Notes under the pieces: generated by a model
Database searches by the model: none
Told to the model about the DNA's origin: nothing
What the model saw: the letters and a program-made list of their open reading frames with translations, nothing else
In this document: piece after piece, positions 1 through 9,842 of the stretch
Layout of the letters: every line of letters starts with the position of its first letter
How positions within the stretch are numbered: position 1 is the first letter of the stretch
Position numbers and translations under genes: made by a program
DNA from: Acidobacteriota bacterium
GTDB lineage: Bacteria > Acidobacteriota > Thermoanaerobaculia > Multivoradales > JAHEKO01
Length of the DNA stretch: 14,248 bases
Assembly: GCA_006227875.1 (NCBI GenBank)
Contig: SBFI01000018.1
Span: 1-14,248 of the forward strand
Reading direction: 5' to 3'

Positions 1-1664
1 ACCAGATCCCGGTAGCGGGTGAAAATAAAGGTGCCCTTGGATTTCTGACGCTCCAACGCGTCGGTGTTGCCCCACAGCTCAGCGGCAAGCTCGACCTCGT
101 CCCCCGCCACCCTAGCACCCCGCTCTTGAAGGCTGCGGTAGACACGGATCTCGGGGCCAAAGGTGGTGAGGTCGGGCTCGAACCGGGCCGCCAGCTCGAA
201 ATGTGGGCTGTCGAACAGCTCGTCGTAGAAATCCGCCCGCGCGTCGAACCCGGGTCGGGGACGCTGGCGGAAAACCCAGTCGTAGGTGCTGCTCGACGCG
301 ACGACATAGTCGTATCTTTCGGCCATCTCCTCTACCGTCATCCCCGTCTTGCACAGCAGGAGATCCCGCTTATTGGTGTCGAAGTAGACCAGGGGTGGGC
401 GGAGCATGTTCCACTCACGCAGAATCCGGGTCGAGGGCGGTAGATTCGACCGCATCCAGCCGAGCGCCTCGAGGCGGGTCTCACCATGGCGGGCGGCCCA
501 AGTGTGTTTCGCCGCCGGCGGCAAGGCGACGAGCACGGCCGCGATCAGCACCAAGCCCACAACCCGGGCCTCTCGCCACTGTCGCCGAACCCTCTTCTCG
601 AGCCAGACGGCAAAGGTCACCGAGGCCACCCCCGCGGCGATCGCCATATGCGGGAGCAGCGGCATAAAGACCCGTTCGAAGGTGGTGCGCAGCACGGCGC
701 TGTAGAGGACCAGATAGAGGAGCGGCGGCAGCAAGACCAACACCGCGGCCTTGGATCGTCGGCGCAGAAGAACGACACCGCCGGCCACAGAGAGTAGCGA
801 GATGAACGGACCCACCCCTTCGTACCCGTCGCCATAGAAGGCCACCGCCACATAGCGCATGACGTGCCAGCCCAGAAAGCCAGTCGGCGGCTTGTCCCGG
901 TAGAGATCCCCCACCCAGAAGGCCCCGCGGAAGAGCTCTTCTAGATGACCCAACGCCAAGGGGTCCACGACAAAGAAGGTCACGACCGAAACCACGCCGG
1001 CGACGAGCAACCCCTTGAGTACCCCCCACCAGCGTGCCGGCGCCATCTGGTCCCGCGCCATCACCGCCGCAACCACTACCGGCAGACAGGCGCCGGCGCC
1101 GTTGTACTTGGCGCTCGTAGCCAGCCCGATCGCCACCCCTGCCCAGACAAAACGGGACGTGCTCGGTTTTTCCAGTATCCAGACCGCGGCCAAGAGCGCC
1201 AAGATGTAGAACGCCGTCATCGGCGCATCGGGCACCCACATCCGGGAACGGAAGACGTGGAGCGGCATGACCGCGAGAAAGGCGGCGCTCATCACCCCGA
1301 CCCGCCGATCGAACAGCCGCGCCGCCGCCAGGTAGAGCCAGAACAGGCTCAGGGTGCAGAGCGTCGCTACCATCGCCCGTCCGATCCACATCACATCGTG
1401 CCGCGGCAGACCCAGAGCCTTCTCCACCGGACGGGCGACCGCAATCGCCAGGTTCGAGAGGTGGATATTCAGATTGGGCCAGTTGTAGGTGGGCGCCATG
1501 GCGGTACCGCGGAGCGCCCCCCGCTGTACGCGGCCATAGGTGACGATCTCGTCCTGTCCCAGGTTGTGCCGGGGCAGACCGTAGTCCAGGGCCCCAAACC
1601 TGAGCGCCACACCCAGGAGCAGCACGGCAATCAGTCCGGCGTGGCGTCTCAAAAACGACATCAT
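1..1664 (-). CDS. PMT_2/ArnT-type membrane glycosyltransferase (partial)
   Basis: This is an integral membrane glycosyltransferase of the dolichyl-phosphate-mannose mannosyltransferase/ArnT type (GT39/GT83-like), which moves a sugar from a polyprenyl-phosphate donor on the outer face of the inner membrane. The frame is open from two tandem ATG codons (1664 and 1661) to the window edge, giving 554 codons without a stop; the 3' end lies outside. A first TM segment (about residues 9-25) is followed by the motif GQDE in the first periplasmic loop, with the Asp-Glu pair at 38-39, as expected for the catalytic acidic residues of this superfamily. About ten further hydrophobic stretches follow, for example around VGVMSAAFLAVMPLHVF. 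A hydrophilic C-terminal part begins near LGWMRSNLPPSTRIL. No good Shine-Dalgarno is visible. It is divergent from the ygfK-like gene, with 70 bases between them. Acceptor and donor cannot be told from sequence. The family call is firm, the substrate unknown. Confidence 0.82.
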   Translation of the reverse strand, partial: MMSFLRRHAGLIAVLLLGVALRFGALDYGLPRHNLGQDEIVTYGRVQRGALRGTAMAPTYNWPNLNIHLSNLAIAVARPVEKALGLPRHDVMWIGRAMVATLCTLSLFWLYLAAARLFDRRVGVMSAAFLAVMPLHVFRSRMWVPDAPMTAFYILALLAAVWILEKPSTSRFVWAGVAIGLATSAKYNGAGACLPVVVAAVMARDQMAPARWWGVLKGLLVAGVVSVVTFFVVDPLALGHLEELFRGAFWVGDLYRDKPPTGFLGWHVMRYVAVAFYGDGYEGVGPFISLLSVAGGVVLLRRRSKAAVLVLLPPLLYLVLYSAVLRTTFERVFMPLLPHMAIAAGVASVTFAVWLEKRVRRQWREARVVGLVLIAAVLVALPPAAKHTWAARHGETRLEALGWMRSNLPPSTRILREWNMLRPPLVYFDTNKRDLLLCKTGMTVEEMAERYDYVVASSSTYDWVFRQRPRPGFDARADFYDELFDSPHFELAARFEPDLTTFGPEIRVYRSLQERGARVAGDEVELAAELWGNTDALERQKSKGTFIFTRYRDL

Positions 1665-1734
1665 CGCGGTAAGGGAGTCTACCCGCTCTGTTTCACTGCT
1701 GTCCTGCTATGCTGCCTTGACCAAGGCCCCGACA

Positions 1735-3803
<2,069 letters not shown>

Positions 3804-3807
<4 letters not shown>

Positions 3808-4964
3808 GTCACGCCAAACCGACACCGGAGCTCCTGGGTCGTCTCGCCGATCTCGGGGTCGAGGGGCTCTACGGTCGGAGTCTGCTCCTGACCCGCGAGT
3901 GGTCCCTGCCCGAGCTCGAGACCCTGGCCACGCTGGCCGAGCTCCTCGAGGTCCTCGACCGCGACGGTGTGCCAGTCGATCTCTTTCCCAACGAGCTCCA
4001 CCTCGCGCTCTTCTTCGACAGCTCCACCCGCACCCGCTCGAGCTGGGCCGGTGCCGCCGCGCGGCTGGGGGCGCGGCCGGTCGTCGTCGACGGCTCGGCC
4101 ACCCAGGTCGGCCACGGTGAGACCGCGGAGGAGACCGGTACCATGCTGGGGATGAACGCCCACGCCTTGGGTATCCGCCACGACCTCGTCCTGGGAGAGG
4201 GCAACCGGTTCATGCGTGAAGCGAAATCGGGGATCGATCGCTATCTCGAGTCGGTGGGTAGCCGTCGGGTGGTGCCGTTGGTCAACCTCCAGTGCGACAT
4301 CGACCACCCGACCCAGACCCTGGCCGATTGGCTCTGGCTGCGCGAGCGCTTCCCGGAGGGGTTGGCGGGCAGGACCTTGGCCGTCACCTGGGCCTATTCG
4401 CCCAGCTACGCCAAGCCCTTGTCGGTACCGCAAGGGCTCATTACGCTCCTCACCCGTTTTGGCATGCACATCCGCCTGGCGCACCCCGAGGGCTACCAGC
4501 TGACCCCCGAGTCGATGGAGCTCGCCGCCAGCCTCGCCAACGAGTCGGGCGGCAGCTTCGATCTCACCCGCTCGATGGACGAGGCCTTTGACGCGGCCGA
4601 CGTCGTCTACCCCAAGAGTTGGGGACCGTACGAGCTCATGCTCGAGCGGGTAGAGGCGAGCCGCGCCGGCGAGCAGACCCGTTTCGAGGAGATCGAGGGC
4701 CAAGCTCTGGCGCAGAACCAGCTACACCGCGATTGGATATGCAACGAAGAGCGGATGGCCGCCACCCGATCCGGCGACGCCCTCTACATGCACTGTCTCC
4801 CCGCCGACATCGGGGACGAGGTGACCGCCGGGGTCGCCGCGCGCGCCCGACTCGATCTGGCCCGACAGGCCAACAAGAAGCTCTACGTCATCATGGCCGT
4901 GCTGGCCGCGGCCAAGGAGCCGGAGCTCGTCCACCGCCTGCGGGTGCTCGCCGAGTCTCGCTGA
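3804..4964 (+). CDS. ygeW: Knotted carbamoyltransferase YgeW
   Basis: This is a 386-residue member of the aspartate/ornithine carbamoyltransferase superfamily, close in length to E. coli YgeW (about 396). The carbamoyl-phosphate loop STRTR is at 74-78, the HPTQ motif at 168-171 within DIDHPTQTLADWL, and HCLP at 330-333. Stretches such as VNLQCDIDHPTQ, TWAYSPSYAKPLSVPQG and YPKSWGPYELM are typical of YgeW and not of ArgF or PyrB. YgeW is associated with phosphorolysis or transfer of ureido groups in the 2,3-diureidopropionate branch of purine breakdown, releasing carbamoyl phosphate that can feed ATP formation; its activity here is inferred from family. It starts inside the ygfK stop (ATGA), with GGAG at 3798-3801. 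Its stop lies only 4 bases from the stop of the convergent minus-strand LTxxQ gene, leaving no room for a dedicated terminator. Confidence 0.93.
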
Positions 4965-4968
4965 GTCT

Positions 4969-5424
4969 CTACTCCCGCTCCGGCGGTGGTTCGGGTGGTG
5001 GTCCGCGGTGGGGTGGCGGCCCGTGTGGCCGGCGTCCGGCACGTGGCCCGAGGAATCGATCCATCCTGCCGCGCCTCGTTTCGCGCAGCTGCCGAAACCG
5101 CTCCCGCTGTTCCGGTGTGAGGATCTCTTCGATCCCGGCCTCGGTGGCTTCGAACAACTCTCGCAACTGCGGCTCCATCTGGCGGCGGAATGTTTCGGCC
5201 TCCTCCCGCCTCTGTCTCAGGATCTCGTCGATCCGCCGCCGTTGATCTGCAGTCAGCTCGAGATGCCTGTCCAGCCGGTCGATAAAGGAACCACCCATGA
5301 AACCGGGGGGACCATCGGGGGGGCGAAACCTCTTGGCATAGAAGAGATGGGTGCCGACGATGCCGATCGCGACACCGACGACAAAGACGGCCACCACCGA
5401 CAGCAGGGCTACCGAGCGCTTCAT
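4969..5424 (-). CDS. Membrane-anchored LTxxQ (Spy/CpxP-like) protein
   Basis: This 151-residue protein has an N-terminal hydrophobic segment (about 4-24) that acts as an uncleaved anchor or signal. The rest is a charged, helical periplasmic domain. Two LTxxQ motifs, LTADQ (57-61) and LTPEQ (102-106), place it in the Spy/CpxP/ZraP-like superfamily of periplasmic chaperones and metal- or envelope-stress sensors. The tail (about 127-151) is rich in Pro, Arg, Gly and His (for example HGPPPHRGPPPEPPP), probably disordered and possibly metal-binding. The start at 5424 has a strong GGAGG six bases upstream and overlaps the anti-sigma stop (ATGA), so it is the third cistron of the sigma operon. A role as sensor or co-regulator of the sigma/anti-sigma pair is inferred from context. 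The final codons are convergent with ygeW. Confidence 0.82.
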   Translation of the reverse strand: MKRSVALLSVVAVFVVGVAIGIVGTHLFYAKRFRPPDGPPGFMGGSFIDRLDRHLELTADQRRRIDEILRQRREEAETFRRQMEPQLRELFEATEAGIEEILTPEQRERFRQLRETRRGRMDRFLGPRAGRRPHGPPPHRGPPPEPPPERE

Positions 5425-5807
5425 GATTCGCCTCCGGGTGAATCGAGGATCCAGGACCACAGATCATCGCCGAGCGCCTGCTCGACGAGCGAGGTGGGGC
5501 TCGGAGTCGCCGCCAGCGCCCAGACCGTGAGCACAAGGGCAAGAGCCAGAGTCGCGGGGAGAAGCCGCATGGCCGCCCAGCCGAGCAGATCCGCAGAGGA
5601 GGTGGGAAGCGCCGCCACCACCCGGGTGGCAAAGCCCGCATCGGGCTCGGTACCCGATTGGTGGTTACGAAGGATCTCTGCGGCCAGCTTTAGCCGCTCG
5701 GCGAAGCGAGCGCACCCCGGGCACTCGTCCAGATGATCTCGAATCTCGACACCCGGAACATCGCTCCCCTCTTCGGCCAACAGTTTTCGGACCTGCGCAC
5801 AGTTCAT
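5421..5807 (-). CDS. Zinc-type anti-sigma factor, single-pass membrane protein
   Basis: This 128-residue protein carries the ZAS-type zinc motif H25-x3-C29-x2-C32 in HLDECPGCARF, with an extra Cys at position 3. These are the usual ligands of the cytoplasmic anti-sigma domain that clamps an ECF sigma factor. A hydrophobic stretch at about 81-100 is the single TM helix. Only about 28 residues follow, so the periplasmic sensory domain is very short, and sensing may rely on the neighbouring LTxxQ protein. ATG 5807 is chosen because GGAGGAG lies just upstream and the start is 2 bases after the sigma stop. The 3' end overlaps the LTxxQ start by ATGA. The order sigma, anti-sigma, LTxxQ protein is the normal layout of such units. 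Confidence 0.85.
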   Translation of the reverse strand: MNCAQVRKLLAEEGSDVPGVEIRDHLDECPGCARFAERLKLAAEILRNHQSGTEPDAGFATRVVAALPTSSADLLGWAAMRLLPATLALALVLTVWALAATPSPTSLVEQALGDDLWSWILDSPGGES

Positions 5808-5809
5808 GG

Positions 5810-6370
5810 TCAGAGCTCCTCCGCCAGGAGTTGGCGTAACTTCTTTCGCGCCCGGTGTGCCCGCACCTTGACGTTGGCTCGCGACCAACCGAGACGCTCG
5901 GCGATCTCGGCTACTGACCACTCCTCGCCATGGAGGAGAAGAAGGATGAACCGGTCGGTGGCCGGCAGTACTTCCAAAAGCCGCTCGACCTCGAGCCGAG
6001 CGGTTGGCTCGCTCGATGCCGCCGCGTAATCCTCGTCCAGTGGCTCGCTTCGGACTTTCTGCTTGCGGAGCCGCTCGTAGCAACAGTTGAGACAGACCCG
6101 GGTCAGCCAGTGCTCGAAGGGTGCCTTGGCGCGGTAGGTGTCGAGCTTCTGCCAGATAGTGAGAAAGGTCTGCTGCGCCACCTCCTCGACCTCCTCCGGC
6201 TGGCGAAAGAAGCGACCCGCGAGGCGGAAGACCCGTTTCTCGTGCCGACGAACCAACCGGGCAAAGGCATCTTCGTCACCCCGGCGACAGGCCGCGACAA
6301 GGGCGGCCTCTTCTCTCGCGGGCTCCGTTCCGCTCTCCAGGCCCATGGTGATCGACAACGCAAGCTCCAT
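5810..6370 (-). CDS. ECF-type RNA polymerase sigma factor
   Basis: This is a 186-residue sigma-70 family protein with only regions 2 and 4, as in ECF sigma factors. Region 2 spans about 25-106 (DAFARLVRRHEKRVFRLA, then EVAQQTFLTIWQKLDTYR and the FEHWLTRVCLNCCYERLRK core-binding and -10-recognition end). Region 4 spans about 125-180 and contains the helix-turn-helix WSVAEIAERLGWSRANVKVR that reads the -35 element. The start at 6370 is preferred because GAGAGG lies just upstream; an internal ATG at residue 9 has no ribosome site. The gene heads an operon with an anti-sigma factor and an LTxxQ protein. Its own upstream region carries an ECF-like promoter (see 6441-6498), so autoregulation is likely. 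The inducing signal is unknown; envelope stress or metal are guesses from the LTxxQ partners. Confidence 0.92.
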   Translation of the reverse strand: MELALSITMGLESGTEPAREEAALVAACRRGDEDAFARLVRRHEKRVFRLAGRFFRQPEEVEEVAQQTFLTIWQKLDTYRAKAPFEHWLTRVCLNCCYERLRKQKVRSEPLDEDYAAASSEPTARLEVERLLEVLPATDRFILLLLHGEEWSVAEIAERLGWSRANVKVRAHRARKKLRQLLAEEL

Positions 6371-6440
6371 CGTCCTCTCTCTCGGCTTCCTGATCGAGCC
6401 GTGAGCCCGATCATCCTATCGGTTCTCCTCCTATATTGAG

Positions 6441-6468
6441 AGATGCCTCGGAGCCGCTATCGGTTACA
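6441..6468 (-). promoter_or_regulatory. Candidate autoregulatory ECF promoter for the sigma operon
   Basis: On the minus strand TGTAACCG (6468 down to 6461) is followed by 16 bases and ATCT (6444 down to 6441), the same arrangement as on the plus strand. The leader to the sigma ATG at 6370 would be about 60 bases. This is the expected architecture for an ECF factor that activates its own operon. Confidence 0.55.
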
Positions 6469-6478
6469 GATGTAACCG
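6461..6478. promoter_or_regulatory. 18-bp palindrome with two TGTAACCG arms
   Basis: The sequence CGGTTACAGATGTAACCG has perfect 8-bp arms and a 2-bp centre. It sits between the divergent sigma operon (ATG at 6370) and the secreted LTxxQ gene (ATG at 6556). Each arm read outwards is TGTAACCG, which contains the AAC core common in ECF sigma -35 elements. It could be a shared double -35 or an operator; the downstream spacing favours the first. Confidence 0.7.
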
Positions 6479-6498
6479 CCGACCGCTTCGTCCCATCT
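6471..6498 (+). promoter_or_regulatory. Candidate ECF promoter for the secreted LTxxQ gene
   Basis: A -35-like TGTAACCG at 6471-6478 is followed by exactly 16 bases and ATCT at 6495-6498 as a candidate -10. Transcription from here would leave a leader of about 50 bases before ATG 6556. The same element, spacer and ATCT appear in mirror orientation on the other strand, which supports a real sigma signature. It is probably read by the adjacent ECF sigma factor (inference). Confidence 0.55.
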
Positions 6499-6555
6499 AG
6501 CAGGTTGAATGAGGCCGAATCCGATCCACGAGATAACCAAACGAAGGAGCAAACA

Positions 6556-7062
6556 ATGAACGAGAACAAGAAAACCAACTCCAAGATCGTCGGCACCGCC
6601 CTGGTACTCCCACTGGCCGCCCTGCTGCTGGTTGGTGGATCCACGCTGATCCAAGCCCAACCGCCGGGCCGTGGTGGGGGCTTCGAGGATCGCGGACCTC
6701 TGCTCGAGCGCGTGATGGAGCGCCTCGAGCTGAGCCCCGCCCAACAGGAAGAGCTCGAGGAGCTGCTGGCGGAGAATCGAGACCAGCACAGGGCACAGTG
6801 GGAGGCCGTCAAGACCGCCCGCCGGGCGCTCTCCGATCAGATCCACGCCGAGATCTTCGACGAGGAAGCCATTCGCGAGGCGGCGGCCGCGGTGGCGGAG
6901 ATCGAAGAGGAGCTGGCACTGAGTCGCGCCCTCAAGTTCCAGGAGGTCCAACAGATTCTCACTCCGGAGCAGCGGGCCCAGATGCGGGAGATGGTCGAGA
7001 CCTTCCAGGACTTCCGGGAAGAGTGGGGCGGCCGTCATCGGGGGCGGCGCGGCCGCAGCTAG
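6556..7062 (+). CDS. Secreted LTxxQ (Spy/CpxP-like) periplasmic protein
   Basis: This 168-residue protein has a clear signal peptide: basic N-terminus, hydrophobic core at about 11-33, and a likely cleavage after IQA at 32-34. The mature part is almost entirely charged helix with LSPAQ (59-63) and LTPEQ (135-139), the two LTxxQ-type motifs of Spy/CpxP. It ends in a basic Arg/Gly/His tail (159-168). Spy-type proteins are periplasmic chaperones induced by envelope damage; that role here is inferred. AAGGAG at 6544-6549 lies six bases before the ATG. It is divergent from the sigma operon and shares its palindromic promoter region, so it is the most likely direct target of the sigma factor. It is followed by a strong terminator. 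It is a soluble counterpart of the anchored LTxxQ protein at 4969-5424. Confidence 0.83.
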   Translation: MNENKKTNSKIVGTALVLPLAALLLVGGSTLIQAQPPGRGGGFEDRGPLLERVMERLELSPAQQEELEELLAENRDQHRAQWEAVKTARRALSDQIHAEIFDEEAIREAAAAVAEIEEELALSRALKFQEVQQILTPEQRAQMREMVETFQDFREEWGGRHRGRRGRS

Positions 7063-7108
7063 ACGATCGACCGGGATCCAGGCAAGGGATCCCAATCCTC
7101 CACGGGTA

Positions 7109-7140
7109 AGCCGGGGGCCCTGCCCCCGGCTCTTTTCTTC
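7109..7140 (+). terminator. Rho-independent terminator after the secreted LTxxQ gene
   Basis: A perfect 10-bp GC-rich stem, AGCCGGGGGC (7109-7118) and GCCCCCGGCT (7122-7131), closes a 3-base loop and is followed by CTTTTCTTC. It lies 46 bases after the stop at 7062 and separates the LTxxQ transcript from the M20 gene, which therefore probably has its own promoter. Confidence 0.9.
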
Positions 7141-7196
7141 TGCATCTGGTATCACTCACGATATCGTTGGCGGCCAATGAGGATAAAGAATCATTC

Positions 7197-8753
7197 ATGA
7201 GCTCCGCACCCGATCATCTCGAGGACAAGGTTCTTCAGCTGGCCGATCGCTACCGGCCCCTGGCGGTCGAGCTTTTGAAGGAAGCGGTTCGACTTCCCGC
7301 GGACTACGTGGATAGCTCCCCCGACGAGGGGGGCGATCCCGACTGTGGTCTTTCAAATCACGAAGGGCCGCGTCTCGAGTATCTGCAGCACAAGATCCTC
7401 GAACTGGGGGCGGTAGCCGGTCCCGAGGATGTGGGCTTCGACGATTTCGGCAATCTCCGATGGACGGTCAGCAATCCGGACGACGGGGTGCCGGCGGCCG
7501 AGAAGACCGTCGTCTTTCTCGACGGACACACCGACACCGTCAAGGCCTTGCGCCCCCGCTGGCACGAGGCCATCGGCGGCGGTATCGATCCCTATCTGGG
7601 TCTGACCGACGCGGAGAGGATCGATCGCGAGTTTCTTCGCCGGGAGCTGGGTTATCTCCCCCCCGATGAAGATTGGCAGCATCTCGTCTGGGGCCGAGGG
7701 TCGGCCGACCAGCTTGGTGGAGTGGTGTGTCAGATCGTGGCCACCAAGATCCTCCGCGAACTGGTCGCCGACGGAGCTCTCGACGGCATCGTCGTCGCGA
7801 GCTATGCCACCGTGGCCGAAGAGGACAACGACGGCGGCGGGCCGATGTTCTTCATGCGTGAAAGTCTCGAGAGAAAGGACCCCTCTCGCATCCCCGACGT
7901 GGTGATCCTCACCGAGGGTACCGGCTGTGCCGTCGAGGGCGCCCTCGGGATCTATCGTGGTCAGCGGGGTCGGATGCAGATCGAGGTGGAGGTAACGGGT
8001 AAGAGCTGTCACGGCTCGATGCCCTGGGAGGGCCGCAACCCACTCGAGTACGGGGCCGCCATCATCGCCGAGGCGGCCGAGCGCCACGCCGCCGGCACCG
8101 GCTTTGGCAGCGACCCTTTTCTCGGCCCCGGTAGCCGCACGGCGAGCTTTGCGGTGTTGGACACGCCGAGCGATTGTGCCGTCCCCGAGCGCTTTACCTT
8201 TCGTCTCGACCGCCGTCTTACCGCCGGTGAGGACCCGGCGGCCGCCCTCGAGGACGTCGAGTCACAACCGGCTGTGGCGCGAGCCCGCGAGGCCGGTCTC
8301 CAGGTCGAGGTCCGAGTCCCGGTCTACGACCAACCGACCTGGAAGGGCTGGCGGCCGGACAATCCCCAGATCTATCCCGGCTGGTCGACCCCAGAAGATC
8401 ATCCGGCCATCGCCGCCGCCGAGGAAACCTATCGCCGCATCGTCACACCGCAAGTCACAAGTGACGGAGCAGGTGGGGCCCAGCGGTCCGCACCGCGGGT
8501 TTCGCGCTGGATCTTCTCCACCGACGGAGTGGGTGTCCCGGTGCCGGTGGAAGTCCTCTCACCCGAGCTCCACGGCGCCAAACGCTGGATCACCACCGGC
8601 ACCTTTGCGCACCCGGCCATGTTTGGCATCGGGCCCGGTATCGAGCAGAACACGCACAAGATCGGCGAATGTGTCGACAGCCGGGATCTGGCCCCCGTGA
8701 TCGCCTTTTTGGCCCGCTTTCCCAGTCTTTTTCGGGTCCGGAGCAGCGAGTAA
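7197..8753 (+). CDS. ygeY: M20-family metallohydrolase, YgeY type, long form
   Basis: This 518-residue M20 hydrolase keeps the family's two-metal site: H111 and D113 in GHTDTV, D171 in GRGSADQ, E208/E209 in VAEED, E240 in LTEGT and H487 near the C-terminus in GPGIEQNTHKIGE. The lid/dimer domain motif SCHGSMP has H272. IYRGQRGRM, CAVPERFTFRLDRRLT and WIFSTDG are characteristic of YgeY rather than of DapE or ArgE. E. coli YgeY is about 400 residues. The extra length here is an N-terminal extension, an insert between HTDTV and GRGSADQ, and inserts around 421-436 and 444-470. YgeY is thought to hydrolyse an amide or ureido intermediate of purine breakdown; the exact substrate is inferred from context with ygfK and ygeW. 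ATG 7197 is chosen, with GAGGA 13 bases upstream, rather long; an in-frame TTG at 7167 is possible. Confidence 0.87.
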   Translation: MSSAPDHLEDKVLQLADRYRPLAVELLKEAVRLPADYVDSSPDEGGDPDCGLSNHEGPRLEYLQHKILELGAVAGPEDVGFDDFGNLRWTVSNPDDGVPAAEKTVVFLDGHTDTVKALRPRWHEAIGGGIDPYLGLTDAERIDREFLRRELGYLPPDEDWQHLVWGRGSADQLGGVVCQIVATKILRELVADGALDGIVVASYATVAEEDNDGGGPMFFMRESLERKDPSRIPDVVILTEGTGCAVEGALGIYRGQRGRMQIEVEVTGKSCHGSMPWEGRNPLEYGAAIIAEAAERHAAGTGFGSDPFLGPGSRTASFAVLDTPSDCAVPERFTFRLDRRLTAGEDPAAALEDVESQPAVARAREAGLQVEVRVPVYDQPTWKGWRPDNPQIYPGWSTPEDHPAIAAAEETYRRIVTPQVTSDGAGGAQRSAPRVSRWIFSTDGVGVPVPVEVLSPELHGAKRWITTGTFAHPAMFGIGPGIEQNTHKIGECVDSRDLAPVIAFLARFPSLFRVRSSE

Positions 8754-8846
8754 CAGACTTCGCTGCCCAAAGACGCTAAAACCTGTAGAATCCGCACCTT
8801 GGGCTTAGCGGGCGCTCATTATGCGCCTCGGAGCGAGGCAGTTCAG

Positions 8847-9842
8847 ATGCTCTACATCCACGGTGTGGGTCACTTCCACCCGGAGAACGAGATCACCAAT
8901 CGGCTCCTCGAAGAGCTCGATATCGGCACTTCCGACGAGTGGATCATGGAGCGCACCGGTATCCGCTCTCGCCGCACGGTGCTCGACCTCGACTACATCC
9001 GTAAGACCAAGAACCAGGACGTACGCGCAGCGGATGATGCAGCCCTCTACTCCAACGTCGAGCTCGGCCGGCGAGCGTCCGAAGCGGCGATCGCTCACGC
9101 CGGGATCGATCGCTCCCAGATCGGGATGGTCCTGGCCGGCGGTACGACCTCACAGCTCGACTGCCCAGCCGAGGCCTGTGGTATCGCGGCGGAGCTGGAG
9201 ATCGAGGCACCGGCGCTGGACATCAGATCGGCCTGCACCAGCTTTGGCGCTGCCGTCCAATTGTTGTGGATGATGGATCCCTCGCAGCTTCCCGATTTCG
9301 TTTTGGTGGTCAATCCGGAGACGGTCACCCGCACCGTCGACTACACCGACCGCAGTTCGGCCGTCCTCTGGGGCGACGCCGCGGTGGCCGTGATCGTCTC
9401 CAAGCGGCACCCGGCTGCCGCGGCCGTCGTCCGCAGCCAGCTCGAGACCGACCCCCGGGGCTATCAGAAGATCACCATCCACTGGGCCGACCACTTCGAG
9501 CAGGACGGATCGGCCGTCCAGAAGTTTGCCATCAAGCGCACCGTGAGGATGTTCAAGGAGCTCGAGCAGGAGTGCCAGAAGTCGGGCGGTAAGAGCCCGC
9601 ATTTCATCGGCCACCAGGCGAACGCCCTGATGCTGGAGAACGTCTGCCGCACCTGCAACATCCCGGAGGAGCGCCACCATTCGAACGTTGCCGACTTCGG
9701 CAACACTGGAACGGCCGGACCGATTACCGTGCTGAGCGCCGCCTGGGACGAGTTCAGTTCGGAAGACCAGGTTGCCGTGCTCGGAGTGGGCGCCGGGCTC
9801 ACCTGGTCGAGCACTCTCCTCCGCTTTGGAGACTCCAAATGA
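8847..9842 (+). CDS. 3-oxoacyl-ACP synthase III-type ketosynthase (KAS III)
   Basis: This 331-residue FabH-like thiolase-fold condensing enzyme has the full Cys-His-Asn triad: C130 in RSACTSFG, H256 in GHQAN and N286 in DFGNTGTAG. It begins MLYIHGVGHFHPENEI, the normal FabH start, which supports ATG 8847 (CGAGG at 8834-8838, 8 bases upstream) over in-frame TTG 8799. Between the N-terminal TGIRSRR and the region GRRASEAAIAHAG there is an insert (about 44-72, DLDYIRKTKNQDVRAADDAA) not found in housekeeping FabH. It likely primes an acyl chain on the cluster's own ACP. Its stop overlaps the FabA-like start (ATGA). It opens a five-gene cluster; a TAGAAT at 8786-8791 could be a -10, but no -35 is convincing. 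The primer substrate is unknown. Confidence 0.87.
   Translation: MLYIHGVGHFHPENEITNRLLEELDIGTSDEWIMERTGIRSRRTVLDLDYIRKTKNQDVRAADDAALYSNVELGRRASEAAIAHAGIDRSQIGMVLAGGTTSQLDCPAEACGIAAELEIEAPALDIRSACTSFGAAVQLLWMMDPSQLPDFVLVVNPETVTRTVDYTDRSSAVLWGDAAVAVIVSKRHPAAAAVVRSQLETDPRGYQKITIHWADHFEQDGSAVQKFAIKRTVRMFKELEQECQKSGGKSPHFIGHQANALMLENVCRTCNIPEERHHSNVADFGNTGTAGPITVLSAAWDEFSSEDQVAVLGVGAGLTWSSTLLRFGDSK

Noticed and set aside
481..1389. Long minus-strand open frame of 302 codons
   Set aside because: It overlaps the glycosyltransferase in another frame and has a low-complexity Gly/Arg composition; the true frame has TM segments and the GQDE motif.
1691..1713. Possible sigma-70 promoter TTTCAC/TATGCT before ygfK
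   Set aside because: The spacer is only 11 bases and no better -35 is in place.
5425..5460. Upstream start for the anchored LTxxQ protein
   Set aside because: The 12-residue extension overlaps the anti-sigma gene and puts Arg-rich residues before the signal segment; GGAGG favours the start at 5424.
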